From Drosophila pseudoobscura (Eukaryota; Arthropoda; Insecta; Diptera; Drosophilidae): 64,000 nucleotides of DNA. The stretch lies in assembly GCF_009870125.1 (NCBI RefSeq), contig NC_046683.1, positions 17,183,001-17,247,000 on the forward strand, in the 5' to 3' direction. The position numbers and the translations under genes were made by a program. A model generated the notes under the pieces. That model had not been told where the DNA came from, made no database searches, and was given only the letters and a program-made list of their open reading frames with translations. This document shows positions 1 to 10,667 of the stretch, in pieces (the first letter of the stretch is position 1; every line of letters starts with the position of its first letter).

Positions 1-2784
1 TGGTGGATGAGGAGGTCATATCTGGAGGCTGATTCTGTTGGTTCTCTTTACTGGCCTCGGCACTATCATTGGGATCCAAGGAGCTGGCCGACGCCTCCTC
101 CTCGCTTTCGTTTGGGGCCACTGCCGTTGGTTCCGCCTCCAGTGCGGGTGCCTGAGCAATGATCCTCTTGCAGGCATTCACCGCCGCCTGACGCTTCTGC
201 TTGCGCTTGGGCGTCACAGCGGCCATGGCAGGAGCTGCCGCGGCTGCTGCTGCTTCCGCTGCTTCTGCTGCTTTTTTCTTTGATTTCTTGGCCGATGAGG
301 CCTTGATCACCGTCTGATTGCTGCACTCTTCCATCGCAAACAGCGGCGGGACACCGTGTCCGGTGTCATTGGCACTCAAATCCGAAACGGAAACGGGCGC
401 CAGCGCGGATCCTGCTGGTATGATCTCCACATTATTGATGACGGGCTTCTCGTTGGCCCTGCCAGCGGCAGTGGCAGTGGCAGTGGCAGTGGCTGCGGCT
501 GCGGCTACTCCAAGCCTGCGTGTGGACAGCGGTGTGGTGTTGGCATTCGGTAGCATTCCGGACGGCACTTTCGGCGAGAATGTCAGTGTACGCACGTGGG
601 AGGTGCGCTTGCGGGGCGTTGAGAGACTGCGATAGGCCTTCACATTGATGATGCCCGATGTGGAGGGTGTCGCCCGTTCGATGACCATCCGCGAGGAGTC
701 CAGCGAAGCGGGTGGAAGTGCAGCTTGCCCTGCCAGAGGCTCCTGCTGCTGCTGCTGCTGCTGCTCCTCCTGCTGCTTGGGCTTTTCTTCTGCTAGTGCT
801 GTTGTTGCCTGCTTCTCTTCCTCCACTGCATCAGCCTGCAGCACGACACCCGCCGCATCCGCCGCCGCCGTTTCATCGATAAGCTGGGAGGGTGGCATCA
901 ACGGTGGCTGCTTCTGGGCACTGTTGATGATTATCGAATTGGGCGGCAGCTGGTCGGCTGTAAAGGTAATGGGCTCTGGCAGCGAGATCTCTATGTGAGA
1001 GTCCTCTGCATTGGCGAAGGCATCCGGGCCCAGCTGCTGGGCCACCCACTCGTTGTTCACCAGAAACGGCAGATGGGAGAGCATGCCTCCATTCGAGTAG
1101 AACATGGGAAAGGTCAGTTGTCCAGTGGTGGCATCCACGCACACCTGACCCGCGGCGGCAGCCTCTGCCTCTGTCAGCATGGCCCCAGGATCGAAGTTCA
1201 GGCTAAGGTTCTCACTGGTAAAGCTCACATTGGTGGAGGCGGCGCTGCCGGTGGGATCTGCTGCTCTGACCAGCTTCTGGACACTCTCATTCGAATTGAA
1301 CACAATCAGCTTGGAGATGGAAAAGTTGGGATCATCACATGAATTAGCCGCCACCGCTGTGCGTATGATCAGCGGTGTTTGTGGTGGTTCCGGGTCATTG
1401 GCAGGCTCAATCACTTCCTCTGCTTCTGGCTGTGCCTGTGCCACTAATTGTACTGGAGGAGAAGCGGCTGCCGTTTTTGTTGCTGCTGCTACTGCTTCTT
1501 CTTCTATGGGTTGGCCTTCCATGGTGTCTGGTTCGTCGGCACCCACCACCTCTTGGATGATACGATCGAATGAGGGATCCTTCTCGGTGGCCTCCAGTAT
1601 GTTACGCACCAGGCCGTCCAGAATAGCATCACAGCTTACTGTGGGATTGTTAATGGTCACCGTCTGTAGGGCCACATTGATGTTCTTGACCAAAGTCTCA
1701 CGGAAATCGGGATTATTAATAATGGCCGTCGTTAGCTCCTGTGCGGGAAGGAAGAGAGGGAGAGGGGGATTACAATTCGATTTGATCCCGATTGGATATG
1801 AATTGTTCTCACTCACTGGCATTGTTTGCGGGGTAAGCATTAGCTCCGGCTCGGCCTCGTCGTTGTTTTGACGTGGCGTGGAATTGTTGCGCGGCTCTGG
1901 CGGCATCTCCTCTTCTCCTATATCCTCGCTAGCCAAGGTGCTCTCCGCATCTGACTCCTCCTCATCCTCATCCTGATCGTCGGCTTCGACTTCGTCATCG
2001 TCGTCCACATGGCTGGCCAGAAAGCCGCTTATGTGCGACTTATCACGGTTCAGGCTGCAGCAAATGTAAGGTGGCAGGAGACGCGGACGCTTGCTTAACG
2101 TGGGCGATGGCGAGAATCCTACAGGCGATTGGGTGCGTCTGAAATATAAACGCATCCGTTTGAAATGTGCGCATCTGTGGAGCTGTGGCCTGTGCAGCAC
2201 AATCAGCCGTGTCTAGTTACATGCGTCTCCTTTTGCGATGCGCGCGGCTGGGTGTGCTGGTGGTCGCCCTCGCGGCTGCTGCTGCTGCTGGCTTGCTGGT
2301 GTTCGAGTTGCGATCCATGTTCATCAGCTCGAAGACGCGCTCGGACAGCTTGAGCTGTTGCAACTGATGGCGCAGTTCCAGCGGCAGCTTCTGCAGAGCC
2401 TGGGCCACTAAAAGTAGAAGCATACATATGTAAACTGTAGTGCCGCAAGAGCAGGAGGAGGGAGGAGTGCAGTGTCCTTACCCAATCCAGTGATCTTGAC
2501 GTGCTCGCATATGATGTCCTCCAGGCCGCCATTGAGAAAGTTGTGCGTCTGCAGGCCCCGCTTGAGGGCAACGCATTCCTGCCGCAAGTGCGGCGATGTG
2601 CGGCACAGTGTGTGAGCGGCTTTTTTCAGATCCTGATTCACCAGGTAACCTGCAAGGGAGCGGGGAGCCAAGCCACAAAAGAAAATGCCACAACAGAATT
2701 ACAAGTGTTTACGGATGTAAACAGTAAACAGTAATTACCCAATACCAGACGAGCCACATCCGAGTGCAAAACAATTGATTCCAT
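1..2784 (-). CDS. mxc: mxc (NPAT orthologue), five exons, C-terminus beyond left edge
   Basis: The gene is read leftward. The coding exons are 2739-2784, 2482-2649, 2221-2407, 1817-2138 and 1738 to the edge. All junctions are GT-AG and keep frame (phases 1, 1, 2, 0). The N-terminus (HSDVARLVLGYLVNQDLKKA) is a LisH-type motif of the kind that opens NPAT proteins. It is followed by a conserved helical stretch ending near residue 95, a basic patch (HRKRRR), a strongly acidic Asp/Glu block around residues 170-200, and then a long Ser/Ala/Gln-rich disordered region that stays open to base 1. Known of the family: NPAT/Mxc nucleates the histone locus body and drives replication-dependent histone transcription. 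The head-to-head neighbour is Larp7. The identification rests on the LisH N-terminus, the protein's architecture and the X-type neighbourhood; the diagnostic C-terminus is not visible. Confidence 0.72.
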
Positions 2785-3559
2785 GTCTGCTGCTCAACGG
2801 CACATGCTTGCCGCACTCGATATATTCGCCAAAGTGTAAAATAAACGCTTGTTTGGTTCGGATGCTTCCTCTTTTCCTTCGGCTCTCTGCTTTGCTTTTG
2901 CTTTTGCCTGGCTTGCCATTCGCCTTGGCAGCGCGTCGCGGACGCGGCCTTAGGTGCGGACCCTAGTTTTAACACACGATTCACTTTTATTCACAACACA
3001 CATACCCAGAAGTTAACTATTGCTTAATGTTTTGCCGAAAGCTGCGGTCCAGGTTATTAGATTGATTAAACGAAATTCCTATTTAATTGGTATCGCTTTA
3101 TTTACGTTTTGTTGTTGCTACCTATTGCGCCGCACTGTACAACACACCTAATGTTCTCATTTTGTTTGTGCCCGCCAAAACAATTGACAGCTGCGCAGCG
3201 CTGCCAGACGGTTGGGAGTCCCACTATCCGGTAGTCCTGAGGCCAAAATTGAGCCAACGGTATATTTACGGTATATCGGTATATAATGGTATATTAGGTA
3301 AATTTCATCAATCTATTAAATTTCTCTTTTAACGTTATATATAAATCCAATAAAAACAAGTGTTAAAATTAAGCCAATCAAGTAGAAAATAGATTCAACA
3401 ATCGAATAAAATTATGTGGGCAGGGCTGAGAGATCTAGATAGCTACTAATATTCCACGGAATATAAAAATCGAGATATATAGAACTTGAATTCATCAGTC
3501 TATTTACGGTATATTTTTTAAATGAGACGGTATGTTTTGGTATATTTCTGAGTGTCGGA
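2785..3559. other. mxc-Larp7 divergent intergenic region
   Basis: No gene is visible. The right part (from about 3240) is a dispersed repeat rich in GGTATATTT-like words, including a block nearly identical to one at 7302-7466. The left part should hold the mxc promoter, but I see no clear core element there. Confidence 0.5.
3357..3531 (+). repeat. Promoter-proximal dispersed repeat, copy A
   Basis: This is about 175 bp that match 7302-7466 over nearly the whole length, including the shared core GGGCAGGGCTGAGAGATCTA and the following CTAGATAGCTA and CCACGGAATATAAAAATCGA segments. Copy A carries an extra TATTTACGGTATATT segment that is missing from copy B. Flanking GGTATATTTACGGTATATCGG words recur in inverted form near 56120-56250. 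Both copies end just 5' of a motif 1 core promoter. I do not recognise the family name. Confidence 0.75.
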
Positions 3560-3594
3560 CGGTATATTTTATCGATAATTCCGCGGTCACACTG
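3560..3594 (+). promoter_or_regulatory. Larp7 housekeeping core promoter (motif 6 + DRE + motif 1)
   Basis: A motif 6 word (CGGTATATTTT, 3560-3570), a DRE (TATCGATA, 3570-3577) and Ohler motif 1 (CGGTCACACTG, 3584-3594) sit within 35 bp, about 230 bp upstream of the Larp7 ATG. These are the standard TATA-less Drosophila housekeeping elements, bound by DREF (DRE) and M1BP (motif 1). Confidence 0.7.
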
Positions 3595-3825
3595 TATATA
3601 AATGTTTATTAAGGTCTTTAGCTTATTTCAATTTTGAATAAAGACACGATTATATGGTTGTTGCTGCCGTACAGTGTACTTTACATTCGCATCTGTTTGC
3701 CGCTTGCAAAAACTACTGACATCTGCGTTGCCTGACCAGACGGTTCAGTGTAACACTGGGGCCGGCTCGACTGCTTAATAAAATCCAAATCGCCTCGCAT
3801 ACAAAAATATTTTGTATTTTATTTA

Positions 3826-5770
3826 ATGGCAGCCAAAGTCACAGCCAGTGATAAGAGCGAGGGCCAGGAGCCTACCTCCAAGGCAGAGAAAGTACCCCCC
3901 CACGACCAAATCGAACAGGATGCCAAGGAAACTGATGCAGAGTCAAGTGAGCCGGCCAAAAGAGATGCCGCCGCCAGTGGTCGCAAACGCAAACGGCATT
4001 TGTACAATTCGATTCGCAGCCAAATGGAGTTTTATTTTGGCGATGCGAATCTGACTAAAGATCGCTTCCTGCGGCGCTATGTGGACCAGGACCCTTGTAA
4101 GTGGCACAGCACAAAAAACGCTTTTATAGCAGCCATTAAATTCTGAAAACTTCTAACTAGATGTTCCCCTGGAGATCTTTCTCACGTTCAACAAAATGAA
4201 GCCCCTCGCCGAGGATGTAAAGCAGATAGCCAAGGCATTAAACAACTCCCAGCTGCTGGAGTTGGATGAGAGCGCCCTGAAGGTACGCCGCAAGACCAAG
4301 CTGCCCGACCAGCGCGACGTCAATGACAAGACGCTGTATGTGGAGGCCCTGCCGGCAAATGCCAGCCACGATTGGCTGAAGGAAGTCTTCAGTCGCTATG
4401 GCCCTGTGGCCTATGTATCGCTGCCTCACTACCCAGGCACCAAGAAGATCAAGGAGTTTGCCTTCATCGAGTTCGAACGCAGCAGTGCCCTGGAGAAGGC
4501 GGTAAAAGCCTTTGCCCAGGTCCAGGGTGTCCTATCCCTTGACACAGACCCAGCCGTTTTGGCTAGCGTTCGCTCATTTCAGCAGCAACAACAGCAGGCC
4601 AAAAATGTTGATGCATCGCAGGAGGATGCCAACAAGCGGGGTCGCAAGAGAGACCTTGCTTCGTGCAGGGCCAAGGAGGAAGATCAGCATGATATTAAGC
4701 GTCTCAAGCTGGAACACCAGCCTAGCGAGACATCCACTGCCGAAGAGACCGCAAGTGAATCGGACCAGGAGGCCTCAACGGCGGAGGAGGAGGAGAACGT
4801 CGCGAAAGATGATCAAACAGCTGGCGAGGGGGAGGGAGCTGGAGATGGAGAGGCTGACGAAGCAAAGAAGCGTCGCCGCAAGCGCAAGAAGAAGGCCATC
4901 ATAGACAAGCCCAACATTGATCCCACCGCCGTAGAGCTGAAGGTCTTACCAAAGACTAGCTGGTGCAGTCTGCGCAACAAATACCTCAATCTGCAGCGTC
5001 GCCTGGTCAGCGAGGCGAAGGCCAAGTTGTGGCGCGAGTCGCAGCAGCAACAGTTGGATCCCAATCATCCACGGAAGCGCACACCCATGCAGGCGACTGG
5101 CGGCCAGCAGTTATCGGAGACGAAGACTAACAGCACGAACGCGAGCGTTGGCGGTGGTGGTGAGGAGGGCGAGCCGCTCAGCGATGCCGATGATGGCGGT
5201 GGGGCGACGGAGGCCAGCGTGCCCGTGCCGCCAAAGCGTCGCAAGGCTGTCCACAAAATGAACATGAATTTCTATGGAGCCGGTGGCGGAGAGACGGATG
5301 ACAGTCGCAGCGCCGTTCGCACCGAGGATCCCTCCCAGGAGCGCACACCGCTCTTCAAGTACGAGCCGGGGCTCATTGTCGAGTGCACGCTGCATGAGCC
5401 GTGCACCAACATCAAAGAGTTCAAGGCCGACATGCGCCAATATCCGGATATCAAGTATGTGGACATTAAAGAGGGCGATCAAGCGGCCACCTTGCGCATG
5501 GCTACACCTACCGCCGCCGAGGAGTTGGTGCGCCAGCTGAGCTGTGCCGAGAGACAACTGAAGGTGCTAGATGGCCAGGCCGAGACCCAGTACTGGCGCA
5601 AGATCGAACAGGATCGCGAAGCGAAGCTCACCAAGAAGGTGCGCGTACAGCAAAGGCGGGGACGCGAGAAGGTATCCAAAGTGCTGGCCAAGCACACAAA
5701 ATTCGACGATGGCGATGACGATGTGGGTGCCGTTTGCGAGCCATCCTCTGGCCCCCCTACAGAGGCATAG
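3826..5770 (+). CDS. Larp7: La-related protein 7 (Larp7)
   Basis: There are two exons, 3826-4096 and 4161-5770, joined in phase 1 (CCT T / AT GTT), giving 626 aa. The first exon ends in a basic nuclear-type patch (GRKRKRH) and the start of the La motif (residues ~58-145, with YFGDANLTKDRFLRR). An RRM follows at ~147-225 (LYVEALP, EFAFIEFE). Then comes a long charged linker with Lys/Arg clusters, and a C-terminal atypical RRM (xRRM, ~487-575) whose end reads AETQYWRKIEQDREAKL, as in LARP7/p65 proteins. Known of the family: LARP7 binds the 3' end and a stem of 7SK snRNA and stabilises the 7SK snRNP that sequesters P-TEFb. The gene converges on almondex with 162 bp between stop codons. Confidence 0.9.
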
Positions 5771-5932
5771 TCCTGGCATAAAACTCGATTATCGTTATGT
5801 AATAATGTGTTCTTGAACAAAACAAATACATATGTACATGGTAATGGGTAGATTTTTGCTTATGTTCTAGGCTTTTGGCTAACAAACAGTCCTTCTTAAA
5901 CCTATAGGTCAGATCCCCAGGCACACCCCACC

Positions 5933-6760
5933 CTAAATGTAGAGCGAACCATCGGCCGGTCCCAAATAGTGCATCGAAATGAGCAGGACATCGATGATGG
6001 TCCAAACGCCGAGACCACCGAAGCTAAACAGCTTGCCAATTCCCTCCTGCCAGTGGCCCAAATAGAAGCGATCGGCCCCAAAGCCGCCCAGGGTGAGGCT
6101 TATCAACAGAGCTGTGCTCCAGCGATAGCCCTGCGTCCAGTTGCATTTTAGGTTTCGTGTAAACGAACGATTGCCCAGACAGAGGACATCCTGGTGGACA
6201 GTGCAATTGGTGCGATAGAATTTGTTGCAATTGGCGCGCTGCAGGCAGCTCTGCTGCCAGAGCTCCGTCTGGTAGCAGTAGCGACAGCTCATCTGACGCT
6301 GAAAGGTGCGCTCGCCCTGGCACTGGACATTGGTGATGGCCTCGCAGGTGACGTTCACCTCGCGTCCGTAGTAGCAGCCATAGTTGTAGCTGCATCGGAT
6401 GCAGGGGAACTGCAGACGGTCGCAGGGCGTCTCTCTATCGAAAGGACATAGCATGTTGTTGTTGCTGCTGCTGCTGGTGTAGGTGGTTATGTTATCGATG
6501 GATGCACTGGAGGATGATGATGTTTTGGATACCATATTGCCCAGAGCCGGCATAAATACTTCGTTGTCGTTGTTATTATTATTGCTGGCATTGCTGTTGT
6601 CCTTGTGGTCGCCCTTTGCATCGGATAGATCCATTTGGTTGCCACCGCTGGCTGTCTCGCTGTTCTTAATGCCGTTTAGCACGAATATAACAATTAGCGC
6701 TATCGCGGAGCGCATATTCACTACAATGCATTGACGTTGTGGTCGCATTTTGATCAACAA
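5933..6760 (-). CDS. amx: Almondex (TM2D3-type TM2 domain protein)
   Basis: This is a single-exon gene of 275 aa from the first ATG; a start 15 codons later (MRSAIALIVIF) would place the signal peptide at the very N-terminus. After the signal comes a low-complexity Asn/Ser region, then a Cys-rich ectodomain with paired-Cys motifs (CPF, CIRCSYNYGCYYG, CRYCYQ, CLGNRSF, CNWTQGYRWS). It ends in the TM2 domain with two membrane helices around the DRF motif (GGFGADRFYLG) and the family-typical terminus GPADGSLYI. Known: amx is required for Notch signalling in the early embryo and is the TM2D3 orthologue, which the wording of the TM2 end matches better than the TM2D1/TM2D2 paralogues. It acts at cellular membranes. 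Confidence 0.88.
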   Translation of the reverse strand: MLIKMRPQRQCIVVNMRSAIALIVIFVLNGIKNSETASGGNQMDLSDAKGDHKDNSNASNNNNNDNEVFMPALGNMVSKTSSSSSASIDNITTYTSSSSNNNMLCPFDRETPCDRLQFPCIRCSYNYGCYYGREVNVTCEAITNVQCQGERTFQRQMSCRYCYQTELWQQSCLQRANCNKFYRTNCTVHQDVLCLGNRSFTRNLKCNWTQGYRWSTALLISLTLGGFGADRFYLGHWQEGIGKLFSFGGLGVWTIIDVLLISMHYLGPADGSLYI

Positions 6761-6822
6761 ATCTTCGAAACAAATTTAGTTTAGTTTTTGTTATTCTGCA
6801 GTCGTTTTTGTTTGTGGAGAAC

Positions 6823-6830
6823 TATCGATG
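6823..6830. promoter_or_regulatory. DRE-like site upstream of amx
   Basis: A TATCGATG word lies 63 bp upstream of the amx ATG, with a second partial CACTATCG repeat just beside it. This is a plausible DREF-type core element for a housekeeping gene. Confidence 0.4.
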
Positions 6831-6867
6831 GCACTATCGCTGGTTTGGCACTATCGAGATGGTCAAC

Positions 6868-7023
6868 GATAATAAATTCGATTTAGTAAAAATCCTTATG
6901 TTTAAATATTTATGCGTGCCAGCGACGTCTGTAGAATCCGAGCTCATGTTCAGGCTGGACAAATCGTCTCGCCTTAAGGAAAAAAACATTACTATGTTCC
7001 AATCCTTGACGGAGAACGATTAA
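6868..7023 (+). pseudogene. hAT transposase C-terminal relic
   Basis: An open stretch of about 52 codons ends in a stop at 7023 and reads like the end of a hAT transposase dimerisation domain (hATC). A hydrophobic helix is followed by KYLCVPATSVESELMF, corresponding to the family's K(Y/F)LCIPATSVPSERVF, and then by a RLKEKNITM segment, corresponding to the RL-P-N/V-ML box. No catalytic part, terminal repeats or upstream frame are visible, so this is a truncated fossil in the spacer between amx and the DXO gene. Confidence 0.7.
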
Positions 7024-7301
7024 CCTATTATACGCCAAGGGGGTATTTTAATTTTCCACCGAAAATAATAAAAATTTAATAATGTTAGCGCAGTTCAGGA
7101 GAAAGATATAGTGTTTAAATTTAGAGGAAAGATGGCATAAGTCTACAAGATGAATTTACAATCTTTAATATCTTCCGCCATTTACCTCAAGTAGTTGAAC
7201 TATTTAAATAGAGGGGGCTTAAGTGGGCTAACTTTGATTTATCATCATACGAGATTATATATTGTTGTTGAGGAATCAAAATTGAGCCAAAAAATCAATG
7301 T

Positions 7302-7466
7302 CAAGTGAGTAAAATAAGCCAATCATTTAGAAAATAGATTCATTAATTGGATAAAATTATAAGGGCAGGGCTGAGAGATCTAGATAGCTAGTAATATTCC
7401 ACGGAATATAAAAATCGAGGAATATAGAACATGAATTCATCAGTATATTTTTAAAATGAGACGGTC
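7302..7466 (+). repeat. Promoter-proximal dispersed repeat, copy B
   Basis: This is the second copy of the block at 3357-3531. The 5' continuation (AAAATTGAGCCAA at about 7278) also matches sequence near 3245. It lies 20 bp upstream of the motif 1 element of the DXO gene. Confidence 0.75.
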
Positions 7467-7485
7467 GGAAGGAACGATAAATACG

Positions 7486-7496
7486 CGGTCACACTG
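7486..7496 (+). promoter_or_regulatory. Motif 1 core promoter element of the DXO gene
   Basis: CGGTCACACTG is a perfect match to Ohler motif 1, 110 bp upstream of the ATG at 7606. It is the same 11-mer as at the Larp7 promoter. Confidence 0.65.
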
Positions 7497-7605
7497 GTCA
7501 TTTCTTTTTCTTGGTTTTACTGGGAAAAATTTTGGAACAATACCGAATTCGTTTTATTTTGTCGTGTAATTAACCGGTGGAAGCCAATATTAAGAAATTA
7601 ACAAA

Positions 7606-8824
7606 ATGGCGCATGCACGCAGCAACGATGTGCAACGTCTTCATGTCGACAGGCGTCTGCACAAGCTGGGACGCACATACAGACATTCATTTCCCAAATT
7701 CAGTCATCCGGAATGCATTGGGTTCTTCAGCATCAACTCTCAACAGGAGTTTGAGGATAATTCGAGTGGTGCCAGCTACCTGTGGATGCCACCAAAAGAA
7801 TCCTTTCCACTGGACCTAAACGCCGGATATGAGCGGGTCATACGCAAGATAGAAAAAACGGGAATTGACGATTTGGCAAACCTTTTGAAGTACATTTACA
7901 ATCATCAGCAGCTGTTGACTCCGACCGAGTCAAAATCGCTCGCTTTGCGCGCAGATTTTGTCGCCTGTCGCGGCGTTCTGCGGCTGCTCATGTGTATGCC
8001 GTACGAGACGCGGGACGATTTTTGCGTGAGGGCCACCAGGCTTAATGGTACCATTTATATTGCCAAAATTCAGACCGATCAGCAACGGGAGGAAAAGGTT
8101 TCAATGACTGAGCACTCCGCAGCAATGTGCTCTTGGGGCTTCAAATTCGAGCAGTACATGTCGTCGCCAGTTCCCAATACTCCGCCCGACACAAGTCTCC
8201 CAGTGAATGAGGCCGTAGAGTTCAACGCAATGTTTCGCTGTTCGTTGCAGGGCATGCGTTTGCTCTATGGAGCCGAAATGGATGGCATCGTCAGCAGGAA
8301 TCCTGTGTAAGTTCCAGATATTTTCCATTCATTTCCATTCAATTTAGGAAATAATTTTTAATGTTAACTTTTTCGTTTGTTTCAGTAACTTCAATGATCC
8401 TGAAGCCCTCAAGAAACTGCAGTTTGTGGAGTTCAAGACGGGTGCCTTCGAGGCAGAGGCCAGGCAGCAGCGCTCATTCAATTTTTGGAAGTCTCGTGCC
8501 TGGTGGGGTCAGTCATTTCTAGTCGGCATCAAAACCATTATGGTTGGATTGCGCGATGGGGACGGTATATGCCATGACATTGTGCAGCACGATGTGGCAG
8601 AGTTGGCCCGCAACAAGCCCTGGAGTCCAACGGCCATGTTAAAATTCCTAGAGCAGTTTCTCAAGGAGCTGAAAAAACTCCTCGAGGCTATAAATGATCC
8701 ACAGACAGTGGTCGAACTTGAATTCCTTCCCCACTCTGATAGCGTGTACTATCGAGTGCTCACTTCGCCGGAAGATCAAATAATACCCGAGTGGTATCGT
8801 ACTCTGATGAAGGGTGGAGCCTAA
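7606..8824 (+). CDS. DXO/Rai1-family decapping exoribonuclease
   Basis: Two exons, 7606-8306 and 8386-8824 (phase 2), encode 379 aa, the usual DXO/Rai1 length. The active-site motifs are in order: an Arg-rich N-terminal segment, GAEMDGI (residues ~222-228, acidic metal ligands), EFKTGAF (~248-254, the E-x-K motif), and a conserved Trp/Gly block WWGQSFLVGI. Known of the family: these enzymes remove incomplete, non-canonical (including NAD) 5' caps and degrade the RNA 5'-3'. Drosophila has a canonical DXO homologue (CG9125, as I recall) and the germline piRNA protein Cutoff, which has lost the catalytic residues. Retention of the acidic residues and E-x-K Lys here argues for the active enzyme, not Cutoff. 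Confidence 0.88.
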
Positions 8825-9382
8825 ACGCCCAATCACAAATAAAACGAAACTCTGCCAAAATGGCATGTAAAACCAAATAAGTACAAGTAGTTTATAATAC
8901 AAAATACTCTAGAAGAGCATCTCCCCAATGAATGGGCAGTTTTATAGTTTTAAACTGAATGAAATTACTTTTTTTTACATTTGTAATATTTTTACAATAA
9001 GAAACAGACCTTTTGCAAAGAAAATTTCACTAATTTATGATTTTAGAACCCAATAAGAAAAACATCCAACACTTAAATAATATATATGTACCTAAACTCT
9101 TCGAGTATCGGGCATACAAATGTAAGTACTTACACTTTCATTATAAGAACTTTCAAATACTCACTGATTGCAACTACAACTACGACAAAAAAGTTGATTT
9201 AAGACAATAAAGGAAACTAGCTAAATGCCACAAATGTTTTTCACCGCTTGTCTCGTTGGATAATTCATGCATTTTTTAATTGAAAAGTAAAGTGTGTTGT
9301 GTGTACAATATAACATTTAATTAATCACATTCCATTTTGTCTAAAAGCTAAGCATAAGACATACCGGACGCCTGTCAGTCAG
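8825..9382. other. AT-rich convergent spacer
   Basis: This is 3' flanking DNA between the convergent DXO and RABL3 genes. An AATAAA lies about 16 bp after the DXO stop codon (8840-8845), a likely poly(A) signal. I see no other feature. Confidence 0.6.
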
Positions 9383-10360
9383 TCACTTGAGGTCATTGGT
9401 CTCGAGGAACGGCATAACGCTGGCCGCATCGATGGAGGAGCCGCCATACAGGGAATACTCTGCCGCTTGCGTGGCCGTGCTGGGGGGCCGACGTCTGTCT
9501 GCCCCTGCTGGTCCAGATCCCGATCCAGATCCATAATAATGTGACCCAGAGCAGCCAATGGATTCACGCTTCTCGATGACACAGTCAAAGAAGCGTGATA
9601 GCTTTACGGCATCTGTGGTGCCGGCCGCCAGACTTCGCGTATCTCTGCAGTTCAGCCAGATCTCTTCGGCTCCACATTTGTCAGCTGAAAGACACAAACG
9701 GGGTGTATTTAGAAATGGAATATAAAGGGGAATAGGGAGAGAGACCTATGCCACCAGCTTTTTTCAGAGCCGTCTTGGGTTGACGCTTCTCATCGATGAG
9801 ATCGAGCTTGGTACCCATCACCAGAATGGGTGTTTGTGTGGCGCCCAGGAACTCCTCCAAGTCGAAACGGACGTGGAAGGAAGAGTCTGTGGAATAATTG
9901 GCCAACGGTGATGGCGGCATTGAACTGCCACGCGACTTGTACGTATCCTTGCCCTCCTTGTTGAGTATCTCGTGCAGCCAGTCGAGCAGCTGCTCTTGCG
10001 ACTTGCCATTCGTCAGATCATGAACCAAGATAATGCCATGCACGCCAGAATAGAAGACGCCGCGTGTATTCTTGTGGCTCAGCGAACCGCCAATATCGAA
10101 GAGCTCCACGAAATACTGGCTCTGCCGGGCTGTGCCCTCCTTGAACTGATGGATCTTCACTTGGATGTTGCAGCCCACCGTCCAGCCTGGGCGTGTCAAC
10201 GACTCATTGTGGGCAATCAGATGGGTCAGGCAGGTCTTTCCCACCCCTATTCAAGGTATAACATTAATAAGTTAGTTAGTTGTAGATTAGTTTGGTTTAA
10301 TAAATGCAAATAAATACCTGAATCGCCAACAATAACAATACGTACACGATTGTTAGCCAT
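9383..10360 (-). CDS. Rabl3: RABL3, Rab-like small GTPase
   Basis: Three exons, 10318-10360, 9746-10246 and 9383-9684 (phases 1 and 1), encode 281 aa. The first intron splits the P-loop: exon 1 ends in VIVGDSG and exon 2 continues VGKTCL. The switch/G3 region is [10 protein letters not shown], lacking the Rab-type WDTAGQE, and G4 is the variant GTKLDLI. A Ser-rich insert (residues ~125-150) and a non-prenylated Gly/Ser-rich tail without terminal cysteines also fit the RABL3 subfamily and not a true Rab. Known: RABL3 is a small dimeric GTPase linked to Ras prenylation control in vertebrates. The promoter region to its right is shared with the orphan plus-strand exons at 10539. Confidence 0.87.
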
Positions 10361-10416
10361 TTTTGTTGTTTACATTTGTAAAATTTATATTTACATTTTG
10401 TTGTTGGCTGGAGACT

Positions 10417-10435
10417 TATCGATGAAATATCGATA
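10417..10435. promoter_or_regulatory. Paired DRE sites in a bidirectional promoter
   Basis: TATCGATG (10417-10424) and TATCGATA (10428-10435) lie between the RABL3 ATG (minus, 10360) and the plus-strand ATG at 10539. The spacing suits a divergent DREF-controlled housekeeping promoter. Confidence 0.55.
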
Positions 10436-10538
10436 TGACCGGTTTTATATACGCGCTTCATTTTCCGTGTCCTGGTTCAGCCCATCGCCATTTGTGTGTC
10501 GTGCAACAAGGATCTCACAGCTGGAGGGTCTCCCCTTT

Positions 10539-10667
10539 ATGACGGCTGCGTTAAGTGTAAATATTGCCAAGGTGGGTCTAATGGATCATATATTCTGATA
10601 TCTATCATCGTGTCTCTCTGCTTCTAGCCGCTGGCTGCCAACGACCGGCTGGAGAAGTTGAGCTTTG
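10539..10667 (+). CDS. Orphan 5' exon pair of an unrecognised gene
   Basis: An ATG at 10539 opens 11 codons ending in a good donor (AAG/GTGGGT after 10571). A pyrimidine-rich acceptor at 10627 starts a second exon of 40 nt, ending before GTAGGT at 10668 (phase 1). The conceptual start MTAALSVNIAK plus PLAANDRLEKLSF looks like a normal conserved N-terminus. I find no phase-compatible continuation with protein-like content before Arpc3 at 11095. It may be the 5' end of a gene whose remainder was lost or moved, or it may use exons I failed to see. Confidence 0.35.
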
